The translations under genes and the position numbers were made by a program. From Papaver somniferum (taxonomy: Eukaryota > Streptophyta > Magnoliopsida > Ranunculales > Papaveraceae), in the NCBI RefSeq assembly GCF_003573695.1, contig NC_039359.1:186270813-186334812 (forward strand): DNA of 64,000 nt. Reading direction: 5' to 3'. Below the pieces are notes generated by a model. It worked only from the letters and a program-made list of their open reading frames with translations. It was not told the origin of the DNA and did not search any database. This document shows positions 10,671-22,946 of this stretch, in pieces (position 1 is the stretch's first letter; each line of letters begins with the position of its first letter).

Positions 10671-11702
10671 TGATAGACACATTTTTGTGACCGAATTGTC
10701 CTCAATTTTCAGTATTGTTGGTACTCGATTTTCTACTTATTATGATGTTTTATGTGTTTGTAGGTATTTTTGAAAAATAAACATTTTTTGAAAATTCGGC
10801 TCGAAAAGTTGGTGTAGGCACCCGGAGGACACATGTTATTTGGACTCTCAATTTTGGATAAGGGGCATCCAGGGAGCCAGCTGCTAATCGCACCCCATCA
10901 CTGGTTAAGGGGACTCCATCTTCTTCCTTGATTTGAAAAGAAAAATTGGCGGGAAATTTGGTGTCAACGGTAAAGGATTTATTATCTTTAAGATAAGAAT
11001 ATCCTCTTGCCTTATAAACATGAAGTTTTGAAGGAAAATGAAGTTATCTTGTATTAAACAAGAAAGATATCCTTAGAAGATTTTATCTTGGATTTTATTC
11101 TGCGCATTAAAGAAGATATGGGTTTAGTAAAGAAATATATAGAATAAAGAGAAGGAAAAAATTCTGAAGATATTTTTAATTAAAAAGAATGAGATTTTGG
11201 TATTATGGAAGAATATATTTGAGTAATGTGTATTTGTGTGTATAAATAGAGAACTAGAGAGAACATTTGGGGGGTGGGGGGTGGGGGGGGGGGTGGAGGT
11301 ATGGAGCCAATAGCGTTATTTCATTTGGAGTTTAATATTTCAATTCTATTTTCTACTGTTCCTGATTATTATTATTTTAGAAAAAGGATTGTACGGTTTA
11401 TTGTGAGAACTCCAATGGTGATTAATAAAATTTTTTTCTTTATCGTCTCTGGTATTATCATGAGGCTTTTAGACCCCCATTTCTGGGATGACGGAGGAAA
11501 CCAAATCTCATGAATGCGGTAATTACATTAATTTTATTATGACTATTTGCACTGTTATTTAATTGATTTATGATTTTCGTTGAATGGTTGTCATTTCAAT
11601 TGATGGGTTTTAGGAAATGAATTAGAGTTAATGAATTTTTATGAGCTATTACTATTTAGAATTGATATTTGAACCGCATAAAATTGTTGTTTGGTGAAAT
11701 CC
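10671..11702 (+). repeat. E0 right LTR with G-rich insertion
   Basis: Same start as the left LTR. Relative to it, about 55 bp including a G tract (11269-11299) is inserted after GAACATTTGG. It also lacks about 70 bp near 11608 that the left copy has (the block around 9175-9240). Confidence 0.65.
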
Positions 11703-12044
11703 TGAGTCCCAGTGTCCCTCCATCTTGTTACTCATATTTTTTTGTATTTTTACTAGTTTTATTATTTTCTTTAATTCAACCTTAAAAATCAATCTCATCA
11801 AGTTTGAGTGAACGACAACTCCATTTACCACTATATAAAATTTGATCACCAGTGCTATTCCGCTTCCATCGTTAGTGCATATTATACCAACTTATGCTCT
11901 CCATCACTGGAATCTCACAGACGGCACACGAGTTCCCTTACCTCCCTTTTGCGCCTCCTTTGCCTGATATATTGCACGCGTTTTTGGGTGCTTAAGCTTA
12001 TTTATTTGATTCCGTAAGCTATTGGTACTCCCATATAATATGGT
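11703..12044. other. No gene seen
   Basis: Spacer between E0 and the first Copia LTR. It is T- and A-rich with short open frames only. CCAGT occurs just before E0 (8263-8267) and again at 11709-11713, but six bases separate the second copy from the LTR end, so I do not call it a target duplication. Confidence 0.4.
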
Positions 12045-12615
12045 AAGCTATGAAAAGAAGTTATTTAATAAGTGGATTTTTTGGTTTTGGTGTGGTTCGA
12101 TCTCATGACCTAAGGATCTAAGGATACTCACTCATTTTTGAGTGAATGAAATGGAACCTTTAGTCCCACATTGTGGAAAACTAAAGAGGTGCTCCACTAT
12201 ATAACCATGTACTCATGGATATGTTGTAAAACAATGTGGGTGGAGCGGGTGGGGGGAAAAATACATATTTCGACCCATGCCCATGCGCGTATACCATGCA
12301 CCAAGTTCCTCTTCGACTCGTATTTATTTTTGGCGAATTTTTCTTTAGGAAATTAATTCCAAAATATTTTCTTAAGTTTTATTTGTGGGAAATTCCTTTA
12401 CGAGTTTTACTTGTTTTTGAAGAAAACAAAAACCTAACTTGATTTGCAAGTATCTCATCCTATAAATATGACTCGAAATTCTGTTTTCAAAACATACAAG
12501 CAACGACTATCTCTAGGTCTACTTTTCTTCTTCTTCTTGTTGTTTTCTGATACGGTTCTTTATATTTATTGTTTGATACATCTGACGTTTCTTCTATTGT
12601 TGCAAGATTCCAACA
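12045..12615 (+). repeat. Copia array LTR 1
   Basis: First LTR of the array, ending GATTCCAACA. Its first bases are altered (TATGAAAAGAAG where other copies have the TGTTGGAGAAAATGAG start), so position 12045 is set by alignment. A hairpin CACTCATTTTTGAGTG and a TATAAATA box (12461-12468) are shared with the other LTRs. Confidence 0.7.
12461..12468 (+). promoter_or_regulatory. Copia LTR TATA box
   Basis: TATAAATA about 150 bp before the LTR end, in the context CATCCTATAAATATGACTCG. It recurs in every Copia LTR of the window, so it is the likely promoter TATA element. No ATG lies between the expected transcription start and the gag ATG, which fits. Confidence 0.6.
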
Positions 12616-12643
12616 ATCTTAACACATTATATTCCTTGTAACA

Positions 12644-15600
12644 ATGGGAAAAGGATTTCAAGAGATGGCAATCCAAGATGCTATTTTATCTAAGCCATCA
12701 TGAACTGGATTATGTACTTGTTCCACATGAATTGATGAATGCTGAAGGTTTAACTGAGGAGGCGATCGAGTATAACAAGAGGTGTAATTTTCTGGCGAAA
12801 AATCATATCATGAATGGTTTGGAAGATGCGATGTATGATTTTTACAATGCTAAAGAAAATTTCAGTGCTTATGATTTGTGGACTGCGTTAGAAGCAAAGT
12901 ATCAAGCGGAGACTGCAGGGAGCAAGAAATTTCTGGTGGCGAAGTTTATGGACTTCAAGATGACGAATGATAAACCTGTTGTTGATCAATTCTCGAATTT
13001 CAACAGATCATTAATGAGATTCTTGCTGAAGGTATGGTCATTGATGAGACGTTTCAAGTATCTGCGGTAATTGAGAAGTTACCATCTTCTTGGTCTGAAT
13101 ACAAGAAAAAGCTAAGACATGAAACTGGCGAGATCAACATGGTTGAATTAGGAAAGAAAATTCAAGTGGAAGAGATGTGTGCACCAAGGATAAGAACGTG
13201 TCTTCTGCAAGGGACATGAGTAACAAAGCTCATATGACTGAACACAGATCTTCCAAAGCTGGAAAAGGTGAGAGTAACAATCGTAACTCTAAGCGTGGTC
13301 CTCCCAAGAAAGGTATGTTTCGAAAACCAGAGTCTAGCATTACTAAAATTAAGGGTGCTTGTTATGCGTGTGGAGTTACTGGCATATGGCAGTTCACTGT
13401 AGACATCGTAAAAAAGGATAGTGCTAACTTGGTTGAAAAGAACAAGGACGAGTTTTCTGCAGTAGTGTCTGAAGTTAATTTGGTGACCAATGTGATGGAC
13501 TGGTGGGTAGACTCTGGAGCTACCAAGCATGTTTGTGGGAACAGAGACCTGTTCACCTCCTACCAGAGGGTAGGGGAAGGCGAGAAACTCTATATGGGTA
13601 ACTCATCTGCATCAGAGGTTGCAGGAAAAGGAAAGGTCGGTCTGAAGCTCACATCTGGCAAGACTCTCACATTGAATGAAGTTCTTCATGTTCCAGACAT
13701 CTGCAAAAATCTTGTTTCTTGTTCTGTTTTAGATGATAAGGGTTTTAAAGTTTCAATTGAGTCTGGAAAACTTATAGTAACTAAGGGCAATGATTATGTG
13801 GGTAAGGGTTATAAGACTGGGGTCTTTACAAACTTAATGTAACCTGTCCTGAAGTGAAATTGAATGATTCTTCTGCTTACATGTGTGTGTCATCGAATGT
13901 TTGGCATGGTAGACTTGGTCATGTAAATTACAAATCAATGCATAAACTGGCTAGCGTAGGCTGCATACCCAAATTCACTTTGATAAAAGTCATAAGTGTG
14001 AGATTTGCGTAGAATCTAAGCATGCTAAGAAATCATTCAGGAAGAATGTCCAGAGAAACACTAAACCCTTAGAATTGATTCATTCAGACGTAGTTGACAT
14101 GAAGTCAGTTCAAACTAGAGGTGGTAAGAAATGGTTTGTCACTTTTATAGATGATTGTACGAGGTACTGTCAGGTTTATTTGCTTAGAGGGAAGGACATG
14201 CCTTAGAAGCCTTTAAGATATATAAACGTGAAGTTGAAAACCAATTGAATGCTACCATTAAAACTTTTAGGTCTGACCGTGGTGGTGAGTATCTAATTCC
14301 TATTGGAGATTTCTGTGAAGAACATGGGATAATACATGAAACTACAGCCCCTTATTCACCTCAATCCAATGGTGTAGCTGAACGAAGAACCGTACCCTTA
14401 AGGATATGATGAATGCCATGTTGATTAGTTCAGGATTACCTTCGAATTTGTGGGGGGAGGCTATCCTCTCAGCCAATTACATCCTGAACAGAGTACCCTT
14501 TAAAGGATCAGATAAAAGTCCATATGAGTTATGGAAAGTAAACAACCATCTTATGATTACTTCAAAGTGTGGGGGTGCTTGGCAAAGGTGGCCATCCCTC
14601 CTCCTAAGATAAGACCCAAAACCGTTGATTGTGTTTTTATAGGGTATCCTGAGCATTCTAGTGCTCATAGGTTTATGGTTGTGAGTTCTGAAATTTCTGA
14701 CATAGGGTTGAATACTATCATGGAGTCTAGGGATGCTGAGTTCTTTGAGAATGTTTTTCCTATGAAACGTGATTCTCGAAAGAGATGTTTAGATGATCCC
14801 CTAGAATTTCATCATCCAGTCAGTCATTACCTTTAGAGGAAGATGAACCAGAAATAGAACCTAGAAGAGGTAAAAGGGTTAAAACTATGAAAACCTATCC
14901 TGGTTGCATTACATACCTAGCCGAGTCTGATCCTCAGACTTACAAAGAAGCCATGACTTGTCCTGAAGCTCCTGGTGGAAAGAAGCTTCAATTAGTGAAA
15001 TGGATTCCATTCGAGAAAACGGTACTTTTGAACTTGTAGATTTACCTCCAGGGTCTAAGGCCATAGGTTGTAAATGGATTTTCAATAGAAAACATAATAT
15101 AAATGGAACTATTGAAAAATACAAGGCTAGGTTGGTAGCGAAAGGATATAAACAGATAAAAGGTATAGATTTCTTTGATACATATTCACCAGTGAGTATA
15201 ATTAGCTCCATTAGGATGTTAATTTCTATAGCTTATGTCCATAACTTAGAGATACATCAGATGGATGTAAAGACAACGTTTTTGAATGGTGAATTAGATA
15301 AAGAAATCTATATGGAACAACCCAAAGGCTTTGTAGTTAAAGGTTGTGAAAAGAAAGTTTGTAAACTGGAGAAATCTTTGTATGGATTGAAACAAGCACC
15401 TAAATAGTGGCATGAGAAATTTGATCATGTGATGATTTCTAGTGGTTTTAGAATTAATGAATGAGAACTTTGACATGAAATAATTAGGCCCCGCTGATGT
15501 CATATTAGGGATGAAGATTAGAAAAACTTCTAATGGATATAGTCTGAGTCAGTATCATTATGTTGAATCCATACTTAAGAAATATAATCAGTTTGATTGT

Positions 15601-16341
15601 AAACCCGTTTGCACTCCATATGATTCTTCTTGCAAACTCATGAAGAATAAGGGTGTAGGTGTTAACCAACTTGAATACTCAAGAGTCATAGGAAGTATGA
15701 TGTATTTGATGAATTGTACGAGACCAGACATTGCTTATGTTGTGAGTAGGTTAAGCATGTATACTTGTAATCCAGGGCGGAAACATTGGGATGCACTTAT
15801 TAGAGTGCTAAAGTACTTGAAGTACACAATGTCTTTTTGTTTGAATTACGAAGGGTATCCGTCCTTCCTTGAGGGATCTTGCGATGCAAACTGGATAGCA
15901 AACTCAGAGGAGTCTAAGTCTACGAGTGGATATGTATTAACTCTAGCAGGTGCGTCTATATCTTGGAAGAGTTCCAAACAGACATGTATAGCTCCCTCAA
16001 CTATGGAGTCGGAGTTTATTGCGTTAAATAAAGCAGGAGAGGAGGCCGAATGGCTAAGAAACTTTTTAGAAGATATTACTCTCTGGCATAGGCATGTGCC
16101 AGCTATATCTATACATTGTGACAACAAATCTGCAATAGGTAGAGCTAAGAATAGCTTCTACAATGGAAATTCTATACATATGCGTAGAAGACATGATTCT
16201 TTGAAATTATTTATCTCAACATGCATTATTTCCATATATTGGACAAGGTCCAAGGAGAATATCGCGGACCCTTTCACGAAAGGTTTGTCCAAGGAGATAG
16301 TTAGTAAAGCATCAAAGGGGATGGGGCTTAGGCTCGAATAA
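12644..16341 (+). pseudogene. Copia unit A gag-pol (dead)
   Basis: Gag-protease-integrase-RT-RNase H in Copia order. A deletion of about 40 bp after the ATG removes early gag codons. Frameshifts lie near 12990, 13175 and 13382 (inside the CCHC knuckle), and others in the integrase. The protease keeps DSGATKH. In the RT a 125-bp deletion near 15460 removes the YVDD catalytic motif; the joint shares ATGA with both original ends. RNase H-like sequence ([17 protein letters not shown]) runs to the stop at 16341. It shares several small changes with unit B, for example after LDDPLEF, so A and B are closer to each other than to C and D. Confidence 0.85.
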
Positions 16342-16915
16342 TTAAACTTGCCATGAAGGATACTCAACCTTGCTGACTGGAGATCCCAAGATCAAGGTTT
16401 CGAATGAGACAACTAATTTGTGGTGGGTAAAGGTAAACACTATCAGAGAATTTCATTCTCTGTCCCTTCCCTATGGTGTTGATGTGATAGTGTGACTGCA
16501 TGTGGAGGATGACTTTTAATTAAGTCTTAATGAGTTCTATAGTTTCAATTTAAGATTGAAGTAGGGTGTAGCAGTAAACACTCTTGATGGAACTCACCTA
16601 TCTGAATGAGGAAGTGGGTCGATTCCTATGAGAATAGAGCCGATTCTCTAGAGCATTTTGAGAAACAGGATATGTCTAGGGCCAAAATGGACAAAACGGC
16701 ATGAACTTAGCAACACTTGGAGGATATCATGCATGGATGTTATTAGAATTAAGCCAAATGATAGCAGTTCAAGACATCACGTTCACTGTCTAGCTAGTAG
16801 TTTCGATAACTTCTCACTAAGCAAGGTTCAAGACCTCATGGACACCTTTGCCTAAATGGTATTTTCCGTACTCTGATTTTTCGTTATTTACCGAGATTTC
16901 ATTCATGTGGGGGAT
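16342..16915 (+). other. Copia unit A 3' noncoding and polypurine tract
   Basis: Noncoding sequence between the pol stop and the LTR, ending GTGGGGGAT, the polypurine tract, directly before TGTTGGAG. Nearly the same 570-bp block follows units D and E; in C it has a deletion of about 70 bp. Confidence 0.75.
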
Positions 16916-17495
16916 TGTTGGAGAAAATGAGTTATTTAATAAATGGATTTTTGGTTTTGGTGTGGTGTGGTTTGATTTCATGACCTAAGGGTCTAAGGAT
17001 ACTCACTCATTTTTTGAGTGAATGAAATGGAACCTTTAGTCCCACATTGTGGAAAACTAAGGAGGTGATCCACTATACAACCATGTGATCATGGATATGT
17101 TGTAAAACAATGTGGGTGGAGCGGGTGGGGGGAAAAATACATGTTTCGACCCATGCCCATGCGCGTATATCATGCACCAAGTTCCTCTTCTACTCGTATT
17201 TATTTTTGGCGAATTTTTCTTTAGGAAATTAATTCCAAAAATATTTTCTTAAGAGTTTTATTTGTGGGAAATTCCTTTTACGAGTTTTACTTGTTTTTGA
17301 AGAAAACAAAAACCTAACTTGATTTGCAAGTATCTCATCCTATAAATAAGACTCGAAATTCTGTTTTCAAAACAAACAAACAGCGACTATCTCTAGGTCT
17401 ACTTTTCTTCTTCTTCTTCTTGTTTTTTGATACGGTTCTTTATATTTATTTTTTGGTACATCTGACGTTTCTTCTATTGTTGCAAGATTCCAACA
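16916..17495 (+). repeat. Copia array LTR 2 (shared by A and B)
   Basis: 580 bp from TGTTGGA to TCCAACA, so the ends form a short inverted repeat with TG..CA. It serves as the 3' LTR of unit A and the 5' LTR of unit B. No host sequence separates the two units. Confidence 0.9.
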
Positions 17496-17524
17496 ATCTT
17501 AGCACATTAGTATTCCTTGTAACA

Positions 17525-20500
17525 ATGGGCAAGAACGACGTTGAAAGACCACAAAAGTTTAACGGAAAGGATTTAAAGAGATGGAAATCCAAGATGGTAT
17601 TTTATCTAAGCCGTCATGAACTGGATTATATACTTGTTCCATATGATGAATTGATGAATGCTGAAGGTTTAACTGAGGAGGCGATCGAGTATAACAAGAG
17701 GTGTAATTTTCTGGCGAAAAATCATATCATGAATGGTTTGGAAGATGCGATGTATGATTTTTTACAATACTAAAGAAAATTTCAGTGCTTATGATTTGTG
17801 GACTGCGTTAGAAGCAAAGTATCAAGCGGAGACTACAGGGAGAAAGAAATTTCTAGTGGCGAAGTTTATGGACTTCAAGATGACGAATGATAAGCCTGTT
17901 GTTGATCAATTCCTCGAATTTCAACAGATCATTAATGAGATTCTTGCTGAAGGTATGGTCATTGATGAGACATTTCAAGTATCTGTGGTAATTGAGAAGT
18001 TACCATCTTCTTGATCTGAGTACAAGAAAAAGCTAAGACATGAAACTGGCGAGATCAACATGGTTGAATTGGGAAAGAAAATTCAAGTGGAAGAGATGTT
18101 GTGCACCAAGGACAAGAACGTGTCTTCTGCAAGGGACATGAGTAACAAAGATCATATGACTGAACACAGATCCTCCAAAGCTGGAAAAGGTGAGAGTAAC
18201 AATCGTAACTCTAAGCGTGGTCCTCCCAAGAAAGGTATGTTTCGAAAACCAGAGTCTAGCATTACTAAAATTAAGGGTGCTTGTTATGCGTGTGGAGTTA
18301 CTGGCCATATGGCAGTTCACTGTAGACATCGTAAGGACAAGAAGGATAATGCTAACTTGGTTGAAAAGAACAAGGACGAGTTTTCTGCTGTAGTGTCTGA
18401 AGTTAATTTGGTGACCAATGTGATGGACTGGTGGGTAGACTCTGGAGCTACCAAGCATGTTTGTGGGAACAGAGACCTGTTCACCTCCTACCAGAGGGTA
18501 GGGGAAGGCGAGAAACTCTATATGGGTAACTCATCTGCATCAGAGGTTGCAGGAAAAGGAAAGGTCGGTCTGAAGCTCACATCTGGCAAGACTCTCATTG
18601 AATGAAGTTCTTCATGTTCCAGACATCTGCAAAAATCTTGTTTCTTGTTCTGTTTTAGATGATAAGGGTTTTAAAGTTTCAATTGAGTCTGGAAAACTTA
18701 TAGTAACTAAGGGCAATGATTATGTGGGTAAGGGTTATAAGACTGGGGTCTTTAAACTTAATGTAACCTGTCCTGAAGTGAAATTGAATGATTCTTCTGC
18801 TTACATGTGTGTGTCATCGAATGTTTGGCATGGTAGACTTGGTCATGTAAATTACAAATCAATGCATAAACTGGCTAGCGTAGGCTGCATACCCAAATTC
18901 ACTTTAGATAAAAGTCATAAGTGTGAGATTTGCGTAGAATCTAAGCATGCTAAGAAATCATTCAGAAGAATGTCCAGAGAAACACTAAACCCTTAGAATT
19001 GATTCATTCAGACTAGTTGACATGAAGTCAGTTCAAACTAGAGGTGTGTAAGAAATGGTTTGTCACTTTTATAGATGATTGTACGAGGTACTGTCAGGTT
19101 TATTTGCTTAGAGGGAAGGACGATGCCTTAGAAGCCTTTAAGATATATAACGTGAAGTTGAAAACCAATTGAATGCTACCATTAAAACTTTTAGGTCTGA
19201 CCGTGGTGGTGATATAATTCCTATTGGAGATTTCTGTGAAGAACATGGATAATACATGAAACTACACCCCTTATTCACCTCAATCCAATGGTGTAGCTGA
19301 ACGTAAGAACCGTACCCTTAAGGATATGATGAATGCCATGTTGATTAGTTCAGGATTACCTTCGAATTTGTGGGGGAGGCTATCCTCTCAGCCAATTACA
19401 TCCTGAACAGAGTACCCTTTAAAGGATCAGATAAAACTCCATATGAGTTATGGAAAGGTAAACCATCTTATGATTACTTCAAAGTGGGGGTGCTTGGCAA
19501 AGGTGGCCATCCCTCCTCCTAAGATAGGACCCAAAACCGTTGATTGTGTTTTTATAGGGTATCCTGAGCATTCTAGTGCTCATAGGTTTATGGTTGTGAG
19601 TTCTGAAATTTCTGACATAGGGTTGAATACTATCATGGAGTCTAGGGATGCTGAGTTTTTGAGAATGTTTTTCCTATGAAACGTGATTCTCGAAAGAGAT
19701 GTTTAGATGATCCCCTAGAATTTCATCATCCAGTCAGTCATTACCTTTAGAGGAAGATGAACCAGAAATAGAACCTAGAAGAGGTAAAAGGGTTAAAACT
19801 AAGAAAACCTATCCTGGTTGCATTACATACCTAGCCGAGTCTGATCCTCAGACTTATAAAGAAGCCATGACTTGTCCTGAAGCTCCGTGGTGGAAAGAAG
19901 CTTCAATTAGTGAAATGGATTCCATTCGAAAACGGTACTTTTGAACTTGTAGATTTACCTCCAGGGTCTAAGGCCATAGGTTGTAAATGGATTTTCAAGA
20001 GAAAACGTAATATAAATGGAACTATTGAAAAATACAAGGCTAGGTTGGTAGCGAAAGGCTATAAACAGATAGAAGGTATAGACTTCTTTGATACATATTC
20101 ACCAGTAAGTAGAATTAGCTCCATTAGGATGTTAATTGCTTAGCTTCTGTCCATAACCTAGAGATACATCAATGGATGTAAAGACACGTTTTTGAATGGT
20201 GAATTAGATGAAGAAATTTATATGGAACAACCCGAAGGCTTTGTAGTTAAAGGTTGTGAGAAGAAGTTTGTAAACTGAAGAAATCTTTGTATGGATTGAA
20301 ACAAGCACCTAAACAGTGGCATGAGAAATTTGATCATGTGATGATTTCTAGTGGTTTTAGAATTAATGAATCTGATAAGTGTGTTTATACTAAACTTGTC
20401 AAGGATGCCTGTGTGATTGTATGCTTGTATGTTGATGATATGCTTATACTAGGTACAAACATGGATGTTATTAATACCACTAAGAAAATGTTGAATGAGA

Positions 20501-21359
20501 ACTTTGACATGAAGACTTAGGCCCCGCTGATGTCATATTAGGGATGAAGATTAGAAAAACTTCTAATGGCTATAGTCTGAGTCAGTCTCATTATGTTGAA
20601 TCCATACTTAAGAAATATAATCAGTTTGACTGTAAACCTGTTTGCACTCCATATGATTCTTCTTGCAAACTCATGAAGAATAAGGGTGTAGGTGTTAACC
20701 AACTTGAATACGAGAGTCATAGGAAGTCTGATGTATTTGATGAATTGTACGAGACCAGACATTGCTTATGCTGTGAGTAGGTTAAGCAGGTATACTTGTA
20801 ATCCAGGGCAGAAACATTGGGATGCACTTAATAGAGTGCTAAAGTACTTGAAGTACACAATGACCTTTTGTTTGAATTACGAAGGGTATCCGGCCGTCCT
20901 TGAGGGATTTTGCGATGCGAACTGGATAGCAGACTCAGAGGAGTCTAAGTCTACGAGTGGATATGTATTCACTCTAGCAGGTGCGTCTGTATCTTGGAAG
21001 AGTTCCAAACAGACATGTATAGCTCGCTCAACTATGGAGTCGGAGTTTATTGCGTTAGATAAAGCAGGAGAGGAGGCCGAATGGCTAAGAAACTTTTTAG
21101 AAGATATTCCTCTCTGGCATAGGCCTGTGCCAGCTATATCTATACATTGTGACAACAAATCTGCAATAGGTAGAGCTAAGAATAGATTCTACAATGGAAA
21201 GTCTATACATATGCGTAGAAGACATGATTCTTTGAAATTATTAATCTCAACAAGCATTATTTCAATAGATTGGACAAGGTCCAAGGAAAATATCGCGGAT
21301 CCTTTGACGAAAGGTTTGTGCAAGGAGATAGTTAGTAAAGCATCAAAGGGGATGGGGCT
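17525..21359 (+). pseudogene. Copia unit B gag-pol, cut by E1
   Basis: Starts [12 protein letters not shown] at 17525. An extra T near 17760 shifts frame, and a stop follows near 18013 (TGG to TGA). Many further single-base deletions affect the integrase and RT. The CCHC knuckle (CYACGVTGHMAVHC), DSGATKH protease and YVDD (20428-20439) are present. The reading ends inside KGMGL at 21359, where the E1 LTR begins. The rest of its 3' end is missing beyond E1 because of the deletion at 31063/31064. Confidence 0.85.
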
Positions 21360-22923
21360 TGATAGACACATTTTTCTGTCCGATTTGTCTCGATTCTATA
21401 TATTGTTAGGGCTCATTTTTGTACTTGTATGGTGTTTTATTTATTTGTAGGTATTTTTGGCTAATAAACATTTTTGGAAAAAATTGGCTCGAAAAGTTGT
21501 CGGAAAGCACCCGAAGGACATTTGCTATTCATACTCACTTTGGATAAGGGGTAACCTAATTACTAAGGGGCATCCCATTTCCAGGCAGTTGCTAATCGCA
21601 CCCCTACTCTGGATAAGGGTCAACCATCTTCAACATTCAAAAACCAGTATTTTGGCGGGAAAAAAGTGCAGTTAAAGAACAGTTTTGGCAATCGTGATTT
21701 GGAGGAGTTTGAGGTCGATTAAACCTCTGATTTTCATAGGATGGACTCCTTATGGGTCTAGGAATTTGATATGGGTGTTTAAATCGATTAGACGGGGCTC
21801 AATCGACGGATTTTTCTCACAACAGAAAATATGGAAAGTCACGTGTGTGTGACCTGTTTTAGGGAATTTTAGAGAGATTAAAACGCTGTAAACCTTCCCA
21901 AAGATTTGTATCTATCTAAGGAAGAGTTTAGAATAAAAAGGAAAGCTCAGAAACGCGTAGAAATCCTAAAACAAGAAATTTTCATTACTTGGCCGTGAAG
22001 AGAAGGAAAGAGATTTTGGAAGATTTGGGAGAGATTTAATCGGTATTTTTGATATAAATAGATGTCTTGGGTCATATCGAAGAGGTGTCGAGAGTTTGGG
22101 AACCTAAGGAGGGCCAGAGAAGAAGAAATAAAAGCTTTACCAAACTCTGTTTCTGCTGCTGCTGCTGCTGAAGAAGAAGAACGCGAAGAACATTGACGCT
22201 CGGTAAACAGTCGCAGAACAATGTCGTTGTTTAACAGCTGAAGAACATTAAGATGTTCAGGGGAGTCTTATTTTAGGGTCTTAAAATCAGCGACAAAGCA
22301 ACAGTTTTTCTGTAACATTTCCATTGTAACAGCTGTTTTGCAACACCAATACACTGTTGCAAACAGTCTGTGTTATTACTTTTCACTCTTTTAATCAGCT
22401 TTTGAGCAACAAACACACATTTTGAGATCATGATTAATATGAGGAGCTAAACCCCATTGTTGAGGCGATAGAGGAAGCTATTTTTCCAACAAAAAGTGGT
22501 ATATTTTATTTTATCTTTTTATTTGCAATAATTATATGATTATTTTCCTTGAACTATTATTTAATATGATTTTTATTTGAGTGATTGTGATCTATTTTGA
22601 TGGAGTATGCTTAGTTTTAAGACTTTTGACGCTTCATACTTGGTATTTACAATTATTACTTTTGAAAATCTACTTGTTGCAATATTTTAGAATCAAATTA
22701 AACAAGAAAATTGCATAAATATAAGTATTGGTTTAATCACTTTGAACTTGGAAAATAGTGAAATCTTAGCCTCACTGTTTCTTTTAGTATTGATATCATC
22801 TTTGATTGAGTTTGCTATAATTTTTAGTGAGTTTTCTATTTTAATATTAAATTTAAGTCTAATTAATATCCTTCACAAGTCTGAGAATCGAACCACTTTC
22901 ACCACTATCTACAAATCACATCA
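21360..22923 (+). repeat. E1 5' LTR
   Basis: 1,564 bp from TGATAGACAC to ACATCA. The CATCA end is confirmed by E2, where the same end abuts a target duplication. It holds a TATAAATA box (22053-22060). The left border cuts Copia unit B at GATGGGGCT. Confidence 0.85.
22053..22060 (+). promoter_or_regulatory. E1 LTR TATA box
   Basis: TATAAATA in the context TTTGATATAAATAGATG, about 690 bp into the LTR, the expected place for the element promoter. Confidence 0.5.
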
Positions 22924-22928
22924 ATTTT

Positions 22929-22946
22929 TGGCGCCGCTGCCGGGGA
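22929..22946 (+). other. E1 primer binding site (tRNA-Asp type)
   Basis: TGGCGCCGCTGCCGGGGA, five bases after the LTR end, is complementary to the 3' end of plant tRNA-Asp with one mismatch from the usual TGGCGCCGTTGCCGGGGA. This primer is characteristic of Athila and Tat Gypsy elements. Confidence 0.85.

Larger units (their letters stand above)
8268..11702 (+). mobile_element. E0: internally deleted Athila-like element
   Basis: Two related LTR-like blocks (8268 and 10671, both starting TGATAGACACATTTTTGTG) flank about 1.3 kb without pol. The inner sequence matches the 3' noncoding region of E1: CATTGAGGA.AATGTTAG, TTTAAGTTTGGGGGT, the AACCAATCTAAGTGGATGG block and the final ACTAGCAAATAATAAG tract. 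It also carries GGGAGGTAACCC near 9575, a motif seen near the 3' end of Athila elements. So it is a 3'-end-only derivative that would depend on other elements for enzymes. Family assignment rests on LTR and 3' similarity to E1 and E2. Confidence 0.65.

Noticed and set aside
8263..11713. CCAGT as a target duplication of E0
   Set aside because: The right copy is six bases beyond the last shared LTR base and the LTR does not end in CA.
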